DNA from: Jimgerdemannia flammicorona
Lineage: Eukaryota > Mucoromycota > Endogonomycetes > Endogonales > Endogonaceae
Assembly (NCBI GenBank): GCA_003990745.1
Contig: RBNI01004668.1
Span: 1 to 13,648, forward strand
Reading direction: 5' to 3'
DNA length: 13,648 nucleotides
The position numbers and the translations under genes were made by a program. Under the pieces are notes generated by a model that ran no database searches, was not told where the DNA came from, and saw only the letters and a list, made by a program, of their open reading frames with translations. This document shows, one piece after another, positions 1 to 7,892 of the stretch. How positions within the stretch are numbered: position 1 is the first letter of the stretch; each line of letters starts with the position of its first letter.

Positions 1-681
1 TCCTGATGGAGGTTCGTTTCCTTCGGCGGTATATCCGGGATCGAATTCACTGAGATACTCCTCCTCCTCTTCGGTTTGGTCCCCGTGTACTTGGGTTTGC
101 TCGGCGTCAAAATAGACAGAATCAGTTGTATATCTGATTTCGGATGGACTTAATTCAAAGTCAAGTTCTGGTTCGGTATTGGTTTCGGATTCAGGTAGGG
201 CTGTAGCAGGGCCTGCTTCAGGTTCGGGATCAGGTAGTTGATGAAGAGTTTCCCTTGCTTCTTCTTTAAGAATATGGCGGGCCTTGCTGTTCTGGAACCA
301 GTAGTATAATGCAGTCTTGGTTCTGGTTCGGTGAAAGTCAGTAGAGTTGAGCCACTTGGCTACAGAGGCTTGAGCTTCGTGAGGAACTAAGGCTAGAAAG
401 ACTGCTGCTGGTTGTCCTAGGTCGCTCGGATTTGTGGAGCTGACAAAACTCTCATTGAGAAGAGTAAAGAAGGCTTCTATAAGACCTTCTTCATCTTGAC
501 TTGCTGGGTGTAGTGCAAGGAGTTCGGTGAATAGGTGTTCGCCTATTTGTTGGTTTAATCGGAGTACTTCTTTCTTTGAATGAAGTTTGTCCCACTTGTT
601 GCAGGTGTGGAGGTCAAATTGTCCTTGTGTGTCAGGTTCAGTTCTCTCCAGATTGTCAGATGGTTCAGAATAAATTCCAGT
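1..681 (-). CDS. gag-like open frame of LTR retroelement (partial, no ATG)
   Basis: Reading the minus strand from 681 to 1 gives 227 codons without a stop. The frame runs off the left edge. It contains no methionine and is preceded by an in-frame TGA at 682-684, so the start is unknown. It lies just inside a primer-binding site at 692-703, where gag normally starts. The product is mostly helical in its first two thirds (NKWDKLHSKKEVLRLNQQ, then VAKWLNSTDFHRTRTKTAL). It then becomes very acidic and Pro/Glu-rich (PDPEPEAGPA, QTEEEEEYLSEFDPG). No zinc knuckle, protease or polymerase motif falls in the visible part. The gag role is inferred from position only. A non-AUG start, an upstream exon or a decayed start are all possible. 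Confidence 0.5.
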
Positions 682-691
682 TCAGAGGTTG

Positions 692-703
692 GGCTCTATA
701 CCA
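692..703 (-). other. primer-binding site, tRNA-iMet-like
   Basis: The minus strand reads TGGTATAGAGCCCAACC starting at 703, three bases after a TACA end of the LTR at 707-710. It resembles the initiator-Met primer site TGGTATCAGAGCC of many Ty3/gypsy elements, with one base missing and later mismatches. Position relative to the LTR end and to the open frame supports the call. Confidence 0.5.
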
Positions 704-1148
704 ACTTGTAGAAATTTGCAGAGGGGTTTGTAGCGGGGTGAGGAAGCATCTTGAAGCAGAATTGGATTGTAAACCGCTGCTACCAAGTTGTAAGAGGGTT
801 GCTTTTTAGGGTAACCGTTACATAGTTCTGGAAGGGTTTTTTGGAAGTTCTGGATATTCTAGAAGACCGTTTTCTTATGGTCAAGATTAATTTCGTATGG
901 AGTACATCCTCTACACTTATTGATTTCAAGATCGGATTGACGTCTCAACCAAAGTCCTTTTTCGGACTAGTTCTGGATGTTCAGGATTTTTCGTATTTCA
1001 GGAAGTTCAAGAAACTAAGACCAGCTTAGTTGAATTGGCGTATCGCTGCAGACAATACCCAATTAGGAAAATTTTGTGATGGGGTTAGGAGTAGGACCTA
1101 ACAGGGAGTGGATTTACTTAAGAGTGGTTTGTGGGTTATTTAAATAGA

Positions 1149-1154
1149 TTTATT
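1149..1154 (-). promoter_or_regulatory. poly(A) signal AATAAA in LTR
   Basis: AATAAA on the minus strand, about 105 nt past the second TATA box. It would serve 3'-end formation in the R region. No other support. Confidence 0.3.
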
Positions 1155-1258
1155 CTCTATTCATGATATTGCTATACTAGGAGTAGTTGTGTAGAGAAGT
1201 GCTCAGGAGTTGTGTTCGGATTGTTCAGGTCTGAGATTCTGAGGTCTGGGGGAGGGGG

Positions 1259-1266
1259 TATTTATA
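1259..1266 (-). promoter_or_regulatory. second TATA box of the minus-strand LTR
   Basis: TATAAATACCCCC on the minus strand, followed by a C/T-rich stretch. It lies downstream of the LTR gene and upstream of AATAAA, the usual place of the genomic-RNA promoter. The same string TATAAATACCCC occurs in the same place in the plus-strand LTR at 5091. Confidence 0.5.
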
Positions 1267-1320
1267 CTAGTGAGGGGCTATCTGGACTATACTAGATATG
1301 GGTGTAGCACTAAGTGCTTT

Positions 1321-1414
1321 GCTGAGTTGGAATACAGTCATATAGTACAAGTATGATCTGACATATCAAGAGATCATCTGACTGCTGAGTCAGTTCACAG
1401 TCATGTCGTACAAG
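1321..1414 (-). repeat. two 31-bp direct repeats in U3
   Basis: Positions 1321-1351 and 1384-1414 share a 31-bp unit (GCTGAGT...CAGTCAT...GTACAAG on the plus strand), 63 bp apart. They sit between the LTR gene and the second TATA box. Enhancer-like duplications are common in U3 regions. The plus-strand LTR has a different repeat set in the same place. Confidence 0.6.
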
Positions 1415-1432
1415 GCTAATCTATTTATAGAT

Positions 1433-2530
1433 TTACATGCTGTCTGGGTAGTCTTCGATGACATCACCATCGATGATATCATCTCTGATGAAGTAGTCAT
1501 CTAGGAAGAGTGGTTCGCGGATTACTTCTCCTTGTTGGCTGAGGTAATAATACATTGGAACTTCATCTCTGTCCCATAGGATAGCATCATCTGTTTCATA
1601 TGCCGAATAAGGTATTGGTGGGTGAAGAAGTGGTGCATCATCTTCGTTTTCATCGGATTCACTGTCTGCGTACCTTCTGTAGGTTACGGCACTATGAGTC
1701 ATGGGGTTGTAGTATGCTAGCGGTTGTGGTTCATGTCGCTCGTACTCGGGTGGTGGAGTGGTTGGTTCAGTCTCAAGGGTTGTCTGAAGGTACAGGTTAT
1801 GTTCTCCAGTCTCTTCATTGTAGTTGAAGTAATTGGGAGTAAATGCAGGTTGGTATTCGTGCCAGTGGTCATTGTCCCAATAAGTCTCATATGTGGTTAT
1901 GAACTGTTGTAAGTTCATCGGCAGAGTTGGCAGTATGATCAGAGTTGGAAGAGATCCTTGGCTTGAGGTCATGTTGGTGTCAGAAGGATCATTGTCTTCT
2001 ACTTCGTCTTTGTCGAAGTTAATTATATCGTAGATATCCTTCATGGCGTATCCAACTTGGGGCATTTGCAGGATGTGATCGTCAGGGTGTGGGAAGGTTC
2101 TGTCTGTGGTTTCAACATACTCAAGGTACTTATGGTTGAGTTCTTGTATCATGTCATCGATTTGGCCGTAGGACAGAGTAGCAACCATGTCGCTGGTAGT
2201 AACTCGGAGGCGGGGAATAAAGGTGCTGTACTCGTAGAAGAGTTCTCAGTGTTTGCGGGCAATGAGTTTCTGGTGTTGAGACATTTGGGTAATGTCTGTA
2301 TCATGGTGGTGTTCAACTATATCTTCCAGGAGGCAGCTGATCTGATAGTAGCTTGAGATTTGTCTAATCCAGTGGGCCTCGCTAAGTATGTTCAGGGCAT
2401 TCCATTGGGCTTCCATGAAGTAGAGAGGTGCTTGACTGTAGATATTCATGAGGGGCAGAGGGGGTGTGGCTCGGTTGACAATAGCATTCCAAATGTCAGC
2501 GCGGATGCGGTTGTAGATCTCGGTGGTCAT
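1433..2530 (-). pseudogene. acidic protein gene inside the LTR, interrupted by TGA
   Basis: The frame starts at ATG 2530 (MTTEIYNRIRADIW), 70 nt after a TATA box at 2601. It runs 94 codons to a TGA at 2246-2248, then continues in the same frame for 270 codons to a stop at 1433-1435. An internal Met at 2188 could restart it. The first part is helical and rich in W, Y and H. The second is strongly acidic with Pro/Tyr-rich stretches and ends DDYFIRDDIIDGDVIEDY. I recognise no known domain. The plus-strand LTR gene at 4120-4851 looks related: RKH-stop-ELF here lines up with KKIYQIF there, followed by RVTTSD against RVSD. The TGA therefore probably replaces a sense codon. An upstream ATG at 2713 lies before the TATA box and is less likely. 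Readthrough or internal restart cannot be excluded. Confidence 0.55.
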
Positions 2531-2600
2531 GTTTGTGTTTTTTGGAAGTTGTGAATGTTGTTTGTTTTGGTTCTCTGTTTCGATACATCTCAGGGCTGGG

Positions 2601-2606
2601 TATATA
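2601..2606 (-). promoter_or_regulatory. first TATA box, upstream of the LTR gene
   Basis: ATATATACCC on the minus strand, 70 nt upstream of the chosen ATG at 2530. It separates the LTR gene from the second TATA box. The match is plain but short. Confidence 0.4.
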
Positions 2607-3089
2607 TGCATTTGTTCTGGATTGGTAAGATCCTGTTTGTGTGAATCTTGTGTTCCGTGACTTGGTATTGACTCAGCTTTGTGCGCTGTGACTTCTGTTT
2701 GACTCAGCTTCATGATCTTGCAGGTGATTTCCAGATTTGTTCAGAGATTGCGTGTGATTTCCGTGGCTTGGAGGTTGTGTGCTTACAGCCAACCTTGGGC
2801 ATCAAGTGCTCAGTGTAGGTTACCTGCAGGTCCTCAGTGCTTGTAGTGGGGCCCTCTAGCTTTGGTGAGCTTTTCGGTGAGTGTGGTTCTGGCATAAGTG
2901 ACTGCTTTTCAGGTGATGTCAGGATGGAAGGGGAGATGGCCATCACAGATAGGAGGAAGGGCAATTACAGTGAACCAGTGGGGTATCAGGCTGGGGGCAG
3001 TCATCAGGGCTGGGGCAGACAATATTTTGGTAGGGCCTTTCGATTGGCTGATGGGGGGTGGAGTGGTGCAGGGGCTGGCATCCTGGCTA

Positions 3090-3236
3090 TACCCAACTGG
3101 AATTGGGAGCTGATGTGGCAATACGATCGAGGCCTGCAGACTTGGGGAGTGGGACCTTCCTCATTTGACAGTATCCGACTGGAACTGGGAGCTAATATGG
3201 CAATATGATCGAGGCCTGCAGGCTTGGGGAGTGGGA
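3090..3236 (+). repeat. 65-bp tandem duplication inside repeat copy 1
   Basis: Positions 3090-3154 and 3172-3236 are near-identical 65-bp segments (core GATCGAGGCCTGCAG) separated by 17 bp. Copy 2 has the segment only once, near 13376-13440, so the duplication arose in the copy 1 lineage. Confidence 0.75.
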
Positions 3237-3639
3237 GTGGGGTCTTTTCAGGCCCTAGTCCATGTGTAAGTCCTTTGAGGAAGGTGCTGTGTGTAAGTTC
3301 TTTACTCACCCACTTTGAATCTACTTTGCTCTCTGTTAGTTGGTTGGGGGGTTTTTTCTTTACCTCGGGCTTTCTTTTGGGGTTCGGGGGACTATTCTTT
3401 ATTCAGTCCCAGTGCTGCTAGATCTGACACATAGGTGTGCTCTTGCATGTAAATGATGATCCAGTTCTGGTGAGCAGACAAGTCTAGTCTATGTTGTGGG
3501 GGTCGACGTAGCCAGTGTTTGACAGGCATAGCTGGAGTAGTGGGACTGCTGGATGATTTAGTAGCCTAGGTTAATGGGGGGATATTGTTTGGTGGGTGGT
3601 GGGGGAGGGTTTTGGCCTATATAGTCTAGGTTCCCTTCC

Positions 3640-3688
3640 AATAAAAATCCACGGGACTATGAGTCCATTAAAAAAAAAAAAAAAAAAA
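3640..3688 (+). terminator. poly(A) signal and A tract of repeat copy 1
   Basis: AATAAA at 3640-3645 is followed 24 nt later by a run of 19 A at 3670-3688. This is the layout of a reverse-transcribed polyadenylated RNA end. Confidence 0.55.
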
Positions 3689-3812
3689 GAGAAGATGCCA
3701 GCCCATAAATACCACTTTTTGACCCCTTGCCAGAGGTTATAGGATCAGCAAATTTTTCAGGACTGGACCAATGAATAAGGACACTCAGGATAATCCTTAT
3801 TCAGGAGGAAGA
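3689..3812 (+). mobile_element. 3' internal remnant and polypurine tract of plus-strand LTR element
   Basis: Non-coding remnant between the A tract and the plus-strand LTR. It ends in the all-purine run AGGAGGAAGA at 3803-3812, directly before TGTAAC, as expected for a polypurine tract priming plus-strand synthesis. Just upstream, AATAAGGA (3775-3782) and TCCTTATT (3794-3801) can pair as a small hairpin. No integrase or reverse transcriptase remains, so the element is truncated. Confidence 0.4.
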
Positions 3813-3967
3813 TGTAACAGTGACCTCAGAATAATGACATCAGTATAGGAGACAGCCTTTCCTTGCAAGCCACCAGATCAAAGCACAAGAAGATTATATG
3901 ACATATGAGATGAGTAATGATGACCAACTGTGAGTCATTGTGACTACAGTATAAGCATCCTGAAGAA

Positions 3968-3975
3968 TATAAAAG
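3968..3975 (+). promoter_or_regulatory. TATA box upstream of the LTR gene
   Basis: TATAAAAG, 145 nt before the ATG at 4120. A TGACATCA motif (3836-3843), of the kind bound by bZIP factors, lies about 130 bp upstream. Binding was not tested. Confidence 0.45.
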
Positions 3976-4119
3976 AAGGATCAAGGAACCGCAGTAATAG
4001 CAACCAACAAGAACCACTAATCCCAAAATAGCTCAAAGACTTACTACAAATGAAATATCTGCCGTCTGCCAAACCTCAAGGTCAAGGAACCACCAAGACA
4101 CCTCAGTTGAAGAAGAGCC

Positions 4120-4851
4120 ATGGAGACCTACTCAAGAAGGACTCCTAGTGTCTACCTGGGTACTGCAGATCCTTATCACTTCATTTTCTACTACTGTAAA
4201 ATGGAAATAAGGATCACCATTGCTACCAAATGCCTCCAAATGTGGCAGAAGTACAAAATAGAAAACCTCCTCTACCGGGAGTTCCCACAGGCCAGCACTC
4301 AAGAGCTACAAAATGCTACTTCCATGGACATACATGAAATGAGGACAGCTAAGAAGATCTATCAGATCTTCAGGCATACACTATGGTCAATCTCCAACTT
4401 GGAGTATGTTAGAGTCTCAGACTTCAGAGACCTGTTATCTCACCGTATCAATGCACTAGAAGCCAGGGTGGCTACAGAAGCCCAGTCCACTATCACTCTC
4501 AACAGTAAAGAAGTAGAAGACTTCTGGCACTCCATCCTCCAGGACAACCCAGACCAATTCCTGCAAGGATTGATCTCAGTATTCCAAAACCCAAGCATTC
4601 AGATTAGATCTCCCCAAGACTCCACATTTGTTTCTTATTTTATGGAAGAGAACCTCATAGACTGGAGAGCTCCAGACCTTGTTCCTGACTTTCCCGCCAC
4701 AGCCAAATGTGATGACATCATTGGCGATGACATCATCCTGCGCGACATCAAGGTACACGAAACACGTGACCTGCATGATGAATTCGCGAATCTCATCTCC
4801 TTCAGTGATGATGATGATGAAACCCCCATGATTCTGAACTTTCTGCTCTAA
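4120..4851 (+). CDS. acidic 243-aa protein encoded inside the LTR
   Basis: Complete frame from ATG 4120 to TAA 4849-4851. The first ATG after the TATA box at 3968 is the best start. Residues 1-125 look helical and mixed-charge (KCLQMWQKYKIENLLYREF, KKIYQIFRHTLWS, SDFRDLLSHRINALEARV). The C-terminal third is acidic (CDDIIGDDIILRDIKVHE near 197-214, SDDDDE at 229-234). No signal peptide or membrane segment is evident, and I do not recognise the family. Residues 77-117 align with the region spanning the TGA of the minus-strand LTR gene, and both C-terminal parts carry a DDII..D motif. The frame is intact although the surrounding element is truncated. Possible roles are an accessory or gag-derived protein, or a transcription regulator of the element; none is shown. 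Confidence 0.6.
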   Translation: METYSRRTPSVYLGTADPYHFIFYYCKMEIRITIATKCLQMWQKYKIENLLYREFPQASTQELQNATSMDIHEMRTAKKIYQIFRHTLWSISNLEYVRVSDFRDLLSHRINALEARVATEAQSTITLNSKEVEDFWHSILQDNPDQFLQGLISVFQNPSIQIRSPQDSTFVSYFMEENLIDWRAPDLVPDFPATAKCDDIIGDDIILRDIKVHETRDLHDEFANLISFSDDDDETPMILNFLL

Positions 4852-4863
4852 GTTCTTTATTAT

Positions 4864-5003
4864 ACTGGATAATGCCAGCACCGGTATTCTTATGTAACAC
4901 TGGATAATACCAACAGTGGTATTCTGAGGTGATACGAAATTGTTCCAGCACTAGCATTTTGATGTGACACTGGATAATGCCAGCATCCTGAACCTGTACA
5001 ACC
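4864..5003 (+). repeat. 35-bp minisatellite, four units, in U3
   Basis: Units begin at 4864, 4899, 4934 and 4969, exactly 35 bp apart. Units 1, 2 and 4 start ACTGGATAATRCCARCA; unit 3 is diverged (ACGAAATTGTTCCAGCA). The array begins 12 bp after the LTR gene and ends about 90 bp before the second TATA box, a typical enhancer position. Confidence 0.75.
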
Positions 5004-5090
5004 ATCAGTACTGACCCTGGAACTTAGTAGTTTTAGTTATTGGAGTTTATATTTAGCTTTATATCTTAGCAATCATTGAATTACATTTTG

Positions 5091-5123
5091 TATAAATACC
5101 CCTCTTACTTTCTCTGAAATAAA
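5091..5123 (+). promoter_or_regulatory. second TATA box and AATAAA of the plus-strand LTR
   Basis: TATAAATACCCC at 5091 matches the box of the minus-strand LTR at 1266. AATAAA follows at 5118-5123. This is the likely start of the R region and the genomic-RNA promoter. Confidence 0.5.
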
Positions 5124-5350
5124 GTCAGTCTTCTCAGTGCAATACACACACTTCCTTGCAAGCAATCTAAGAGATAACAAGACAGTTAAAGATAAGAAGT
5201 TTGAGGACTATAAGACCTTGGGAAGGCACTCCAATAAGAACTTGCTTATAACAAACTTGAGTTAGTCTAAGAGATACACCTTGAAGAGAATCTGACATAT
5301 TTGAAGGACTCAGTGACCACTAGTGACAATATATATAGACAAGTTTATTA

Positions 5351-5375
5351 CCTAATTTTCCGCAAAGGAATATCA
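5351..5375 (-). repeat. 25-bp shared exon end, left copy
   Basis: Matches 12661-12685 in the same orientation at 23 of 25 positions. On the minus strand it reads as an exon end ATTCCTTTGCGGAAAAT followed by TAG/CAG and a GTAA/GTAT splice donor. Weaker similarity continues into the intron side. It marks the border between the SAM gene and the plus-strand LTR. Confidence 0.7.
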
Positions 5376-5438
5376 AACAGTACGCGCGTCGCCAAATTTC
5401 GAAATGTACGCAAAGATCTCTCTGACAAATCCTTCATT
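5352..5438 (-). CDS. candidate sixth exon of the SAM gene
   Basis: TTTTAATATTCAG at the minus-strand acceptor (AG 5440-5439) is followed by open sequence in two frames. Frame one joins exon 5 if a GTACTA donor at 5518 is used. It reads NEGFVREIFAYISKFGDART, then V and TGA at 5373-5375. Frame two starts at ATG 5437 (MKDLSERSLRTFRNLATRVL), goes on to FDIPLRKI and ends at a GTAATA donor (5351-5350). IPLRKI is also encoded by the exon end at 12662. The helix in frame one plus the IPLRKI tail in frame two would suit one protein, hinting at a frame-shifting lesion near 5378. Alternatively frame two is the first exon of a separate downstream gene. Confidence 0.35.
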
Positions 5439-5497
5439 CTGAATATTAAAACAAAACAGTCTTGAGTACAAAAACAACATAGACATCAATTTGAATA

Positions 5498-7617
5498 TTA
5501 AAAATCGGGAAATAGTACAAACGTCAGCTCCCAAGATTCGTTGTTAAACGTAATGCTGTCATTTATGGAACAGTTTTTGATGGCTGTATGAAGACTCCTA
5601 ACAGCGTTTGTTGTCTCCCACTCTGATGCGTGATTCTTGCACACCCATTGCACTGTTACGGTACCGTTTTCCCCACGACGGAGCACGCGCTGCAGATTCC
5701 CAGGCCAGTTTGCGTCATTCAAGCCCTTGAGACAAGCTATAAACCGAAATTCGAAAGGAAGCATGAGTACACATAGAAATAAGCGCATTCACACTTGGAC
5801 AGAAAATCAGTGTACCACTGCACCTTGAAGTTTTCGCAGATCAGGTCTTTCCATCAGTCCTGGTGCACTTTCTTGCGTCTTAACCAGCAGCGGAGCCTCA
5901 GCCATATATTTCTTGGTCTGGTTATCCATGGCCCCGAGCTTGTCTCCGAATATCTTGAAAAACAATTCAGTCTGCGCGCAGAACTCAAGTTCGCGGTCCA
6001 TAAATATCGACGAGTCTGTTGCATTATATGCCGTTGAGGTGATTTGACCTTCAGCCCGTAAGATGTCTGCTACCTCCTTCCAAAATGCGGGGATACATTC
6101 CAATAGGCATCCTCCCAAACGTACAGCAAGCAATAGACATGGCATGATCTATTGAACGAGAAATGTTAGAAGGCGTGCAAAGAGAGTTCGGACACTAAAG
6201 CTCAAAGAGACGACATACCGTACGTATATATGTCCCATATTTAGCTACAAACTAAAAATAAAAAATAAAAAAAAATAAAAATAAAAAAATAAAAAAAAAG
6301 ACATGAAGTAATGATAGGTTAAGTAGAAAATAGGCACCCGTGTTGTAGTATATGGAGTATATTCCATATTGAATATCAACATATCATACCTCGCGTGGTC
6401 GAGTGACATGGTAGCCATCATTGTACGCCAGATGGAACTGTTTCTTTATGGTGCCGTTTTCGATGGTTTCGTGCTCGCAAAGAAAGTATAGACGGAACGT
6501 TTTGGTGAAGAGAACGTCAATTGATGGCGACCACCAATGACCATCCTCGGGAAATATGAAGAAGAGTCGCGGGACTGCATCCTCATGGAGATCGAGCATA
6601 AGCTTAGGCAGACTGTCAACCTTGCCGCGGATTTCGTCGAGGCTGCTCAGTATATCTCTCGTGTCGTTTTTTTTGTCTTCTATGTTATTCTGTATGTCCT
6701 ATGCAATTTGTATTAATTTGGGGAAAATAGCCACGGAATTTGAATAAGCATTGTATCAGGACAATACGGCAACACAAAATATCGATTACCACTAACCAAC
6801 GCTAGATTGTAAGGTGGTGCTGTGAATGCAAAGAATAATATTTAGTCAGCAAAAGGCTCGCGCGCTTTTGATGAATGTTTCGAAATCCCATCCCTTTGAA
6901 TGACTACATAATAAAACTGTGTAATTCACCTACCTCGGAGTTGGTCCTTCAGAATGTCGAGAAGTCTGCACTCCCTTTCATGAAGTTGTGTGCGTTCTTT
7001 ACCAAGTCGATCTTTCTCCTTCTCATCCGTTGTCAGTGCCACCAGTTCAAATTTTTGCATCAGTTCATCGATTTCGGTCTCAATCCTCTTAATTCTAGCC
7101 TCGGCAGCACTTTCGTCGGTAGCTGTTACATAAAATTGTAAGCGCAACCTAAATTTAATTCATGACGACAATTGTTTGCATGGACAATAGTTGCACCTTC
7201 CCAATATCCTTGCTGACCACCGCACCCTACGTTAAATACAAAAGTTTGGGTAAGCAAAGGTACCGGAGCTGCGGGCCACATTCACAACTATCGGCAGAGC
7301 TATTTATCCGATAATGGATCCTTGAATACCATTGCTTAGGATAATCATTTGACAATACTAGAGTAATTACCTCGTAATCGAGCAATCTCACCCACTATTT
7401 TGGCCACCGGTCCACCTGGTAAGTTATAAGGTGGTCCCAGTAGATCCTCTTTTGTAAGCTGAACGAGAGCGTTTCCGTCTACTTCTTGATCCAGCAAGAT
7501 TGTCGCATGCTCTGGCTTCAATCGGAGCGCGGGATGCCGAAAGTGCTCAAAGAGTGTGTATTCGTCCCAAGTCTTGATTTCGTCAAGCGAAGGAGTTGGA
7601 AGTTCGGAGGAGGACAT
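5498..7617 (-). CDS. SAM-domain / coiled-coil protein, spliced (5 exons)
   Basis: Exons on the minus strand are 7617-7371, 7122-6934, 6679-6390, 6148-5824 and 5736-5498. Each intron is GT-AG and all phases join (1, 1, 0, 1), giving about 429 aa. Residues 12-80 form a SAM domain (IKTWDEYTLFEHF, then LLDQEVDGNALVQLTKEDLL), a helical protein- or RNA-binding fold. Residues 88-175 form a coiled coil. PRLFFIFPED (about 182), RLYFLCEHE (about 208) and HLAYNDGYHVTRP mark a module that I recall, unsearched, from Mucoromycota LRR proteins. WVCKNHASEW (about 381) marks a second such module. There is no signal peptide or membrane segment, so it is probably cytosolic. The start is the ATG at 7617, just before the SAM domain. 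The stop at 5500-5498 holds only if the optional GTACTA donor at 5518 is not used. In related proteins LRRs follow; here a retroelement follows. A signalling or recognition role is inference. Confidence 0.7.
6253..6300. repeat. A-rich simple repeat in intron 3
   Basis: A run of (A)nT units on the plus strand, inside the intron 6149-6389. On the coding strand it is T-rich, about 100 nt upstream of the acceptor of exon 4. Probably neutral. Confidence 0.8.
7197..7226 (-). other. possible 30-nt micro-exon in intron 1 of the SAM gene
   Basis: TTTAACGTAG precedes and GTGCAA follows a 30-nt segment coding CGGQQGYWE. It enters and leaves in phase 1, so inclusion keeps the frame between exons 1 and 2. 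It may be an alternative exon or chance. Confidence 0.25.
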
Positions 7618-7750
7618 GGTAACAGAAGTAGAGGTATATACTGATTTTCTTTTGGTCGCTAAGGGAAGAGTTGTCTGCAGGGTCGTTTTCGCAAGGTATT
7701 TAACTAACGTAATAAGGGTGACTGCTATCTCTTTTCAGCTTCCAAACGTC

Positions 7751-7786
7751 ACAAAGAATACAAAGAATACAAAGAATACAAAGAAT
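7751..7786. repeat. 9-bp tandem repeat, four units
   Basis: ACAAAGAAT repeated four times exactly, about 135 bp upstream of the SAM gene start, in its presumed promoter. No function visible. Confidence 0.9.
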
Positions 7787-7892
7787 GCACTGGAATATTC
7801 TCTTGTATATAGTAAGCATGTTTGTCAAAATACGGACATGTGATACCTGCATAATTGACAGGACTTAATCGTTATTATATAATTATACAAGA

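Larger units (their letters stand above)
707..2787 (-). mobile_element. 5' LTR of an LTR retrotransposon (about 2.1 kb)
   Basis: On the minus strand the LTR is proposed to start TGTAAGCACAC at 2787 and end TTTCTACA at 707, directly before the primer-binding site. Inside, in order, are a first TATA box (2601-2606), a protein gene (2530-1433), two 31-bp direct repeats, a second TATA box (1259-1266) and an AATAAA signal (1149-1154). This order fits U3 with an added gene, then R and U5. The left end is well placed by the primer site. The right end rests only on the TG start and on the point where similarity to the 12.99-13.6 kb repeat begins. The partner LTR and the rest of the element lie outside the window. 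Confidence 0.5.
2788..3688 (+). repeat. GC-rich interspersed repeat, copy 1, with poly(A) tail
   Basis: From about 2790 to 3400 this matches 12990-13570, same strand, with small indels (shared anchors CCTTGGGCATCAAGTG, GTAGGTTACCTGCAGG, CACAGATAGGAGGAAGGGC, GAGGGTTTTTTCTTT). The 3' part holds AATAAA at 3640-3645 and ends in 19 A at 3670-3688, so this copy looks retroposed or transcript-derived. Short frames on both strands are broken by indels between the copies, and I see no conserved protein. Where copy 2 has CpG, copy 1 mostly has CpA or TpG, so copy 1 is older or was methylated longer. The 5' edge touches the LTR at 2787. No clear target-site duplication was found. The region 3420-3660 has no gene that I can see. 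Confidence 0.55.
3813..5328 (+). mobile_element. LTR (about 1.5 kb) of a plus-strand retroelement
   Basis: Proposed to start TGTAACAG at 3813, right after the polypurine tract, and to end TAGTGACA at 5328, giving TGT...ACA ends. It contains a TATA box (3968), a complete 243-codon gene (4120-4851), a four-unit 35-bp minisatellite, a second TATA box (5091) and AATAAA (5118). The same order occurs in the minus-strand LTR at 707-2787. The right end is uncertain; beyond it the sequence resembles the intron of the flanking SAM gene, so the element probably inserted in that intron. The LTR has few CpG, suggesting age or methylation. Confidence 0.45.

Noticed and set aside
1600..2554. Plus-strand open frames opposite the minus-strand LTR gene
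   Set aside because: They are shadows of a longer frame that has its own TATA box and a relative elsewhere in the window.
2837..3421. Open frames in repeat copy 1
   Set aside because: Same reason; the longest one crosses the 65-bp duplication and has no counterpart in copy 2.
4576..5005. Minus-strand open frames over the plus-strand LTR gene and minisatellite
   Set aside because: Antisense shadows; the His-rich run is the complement of the GAT repeats coding Asp.
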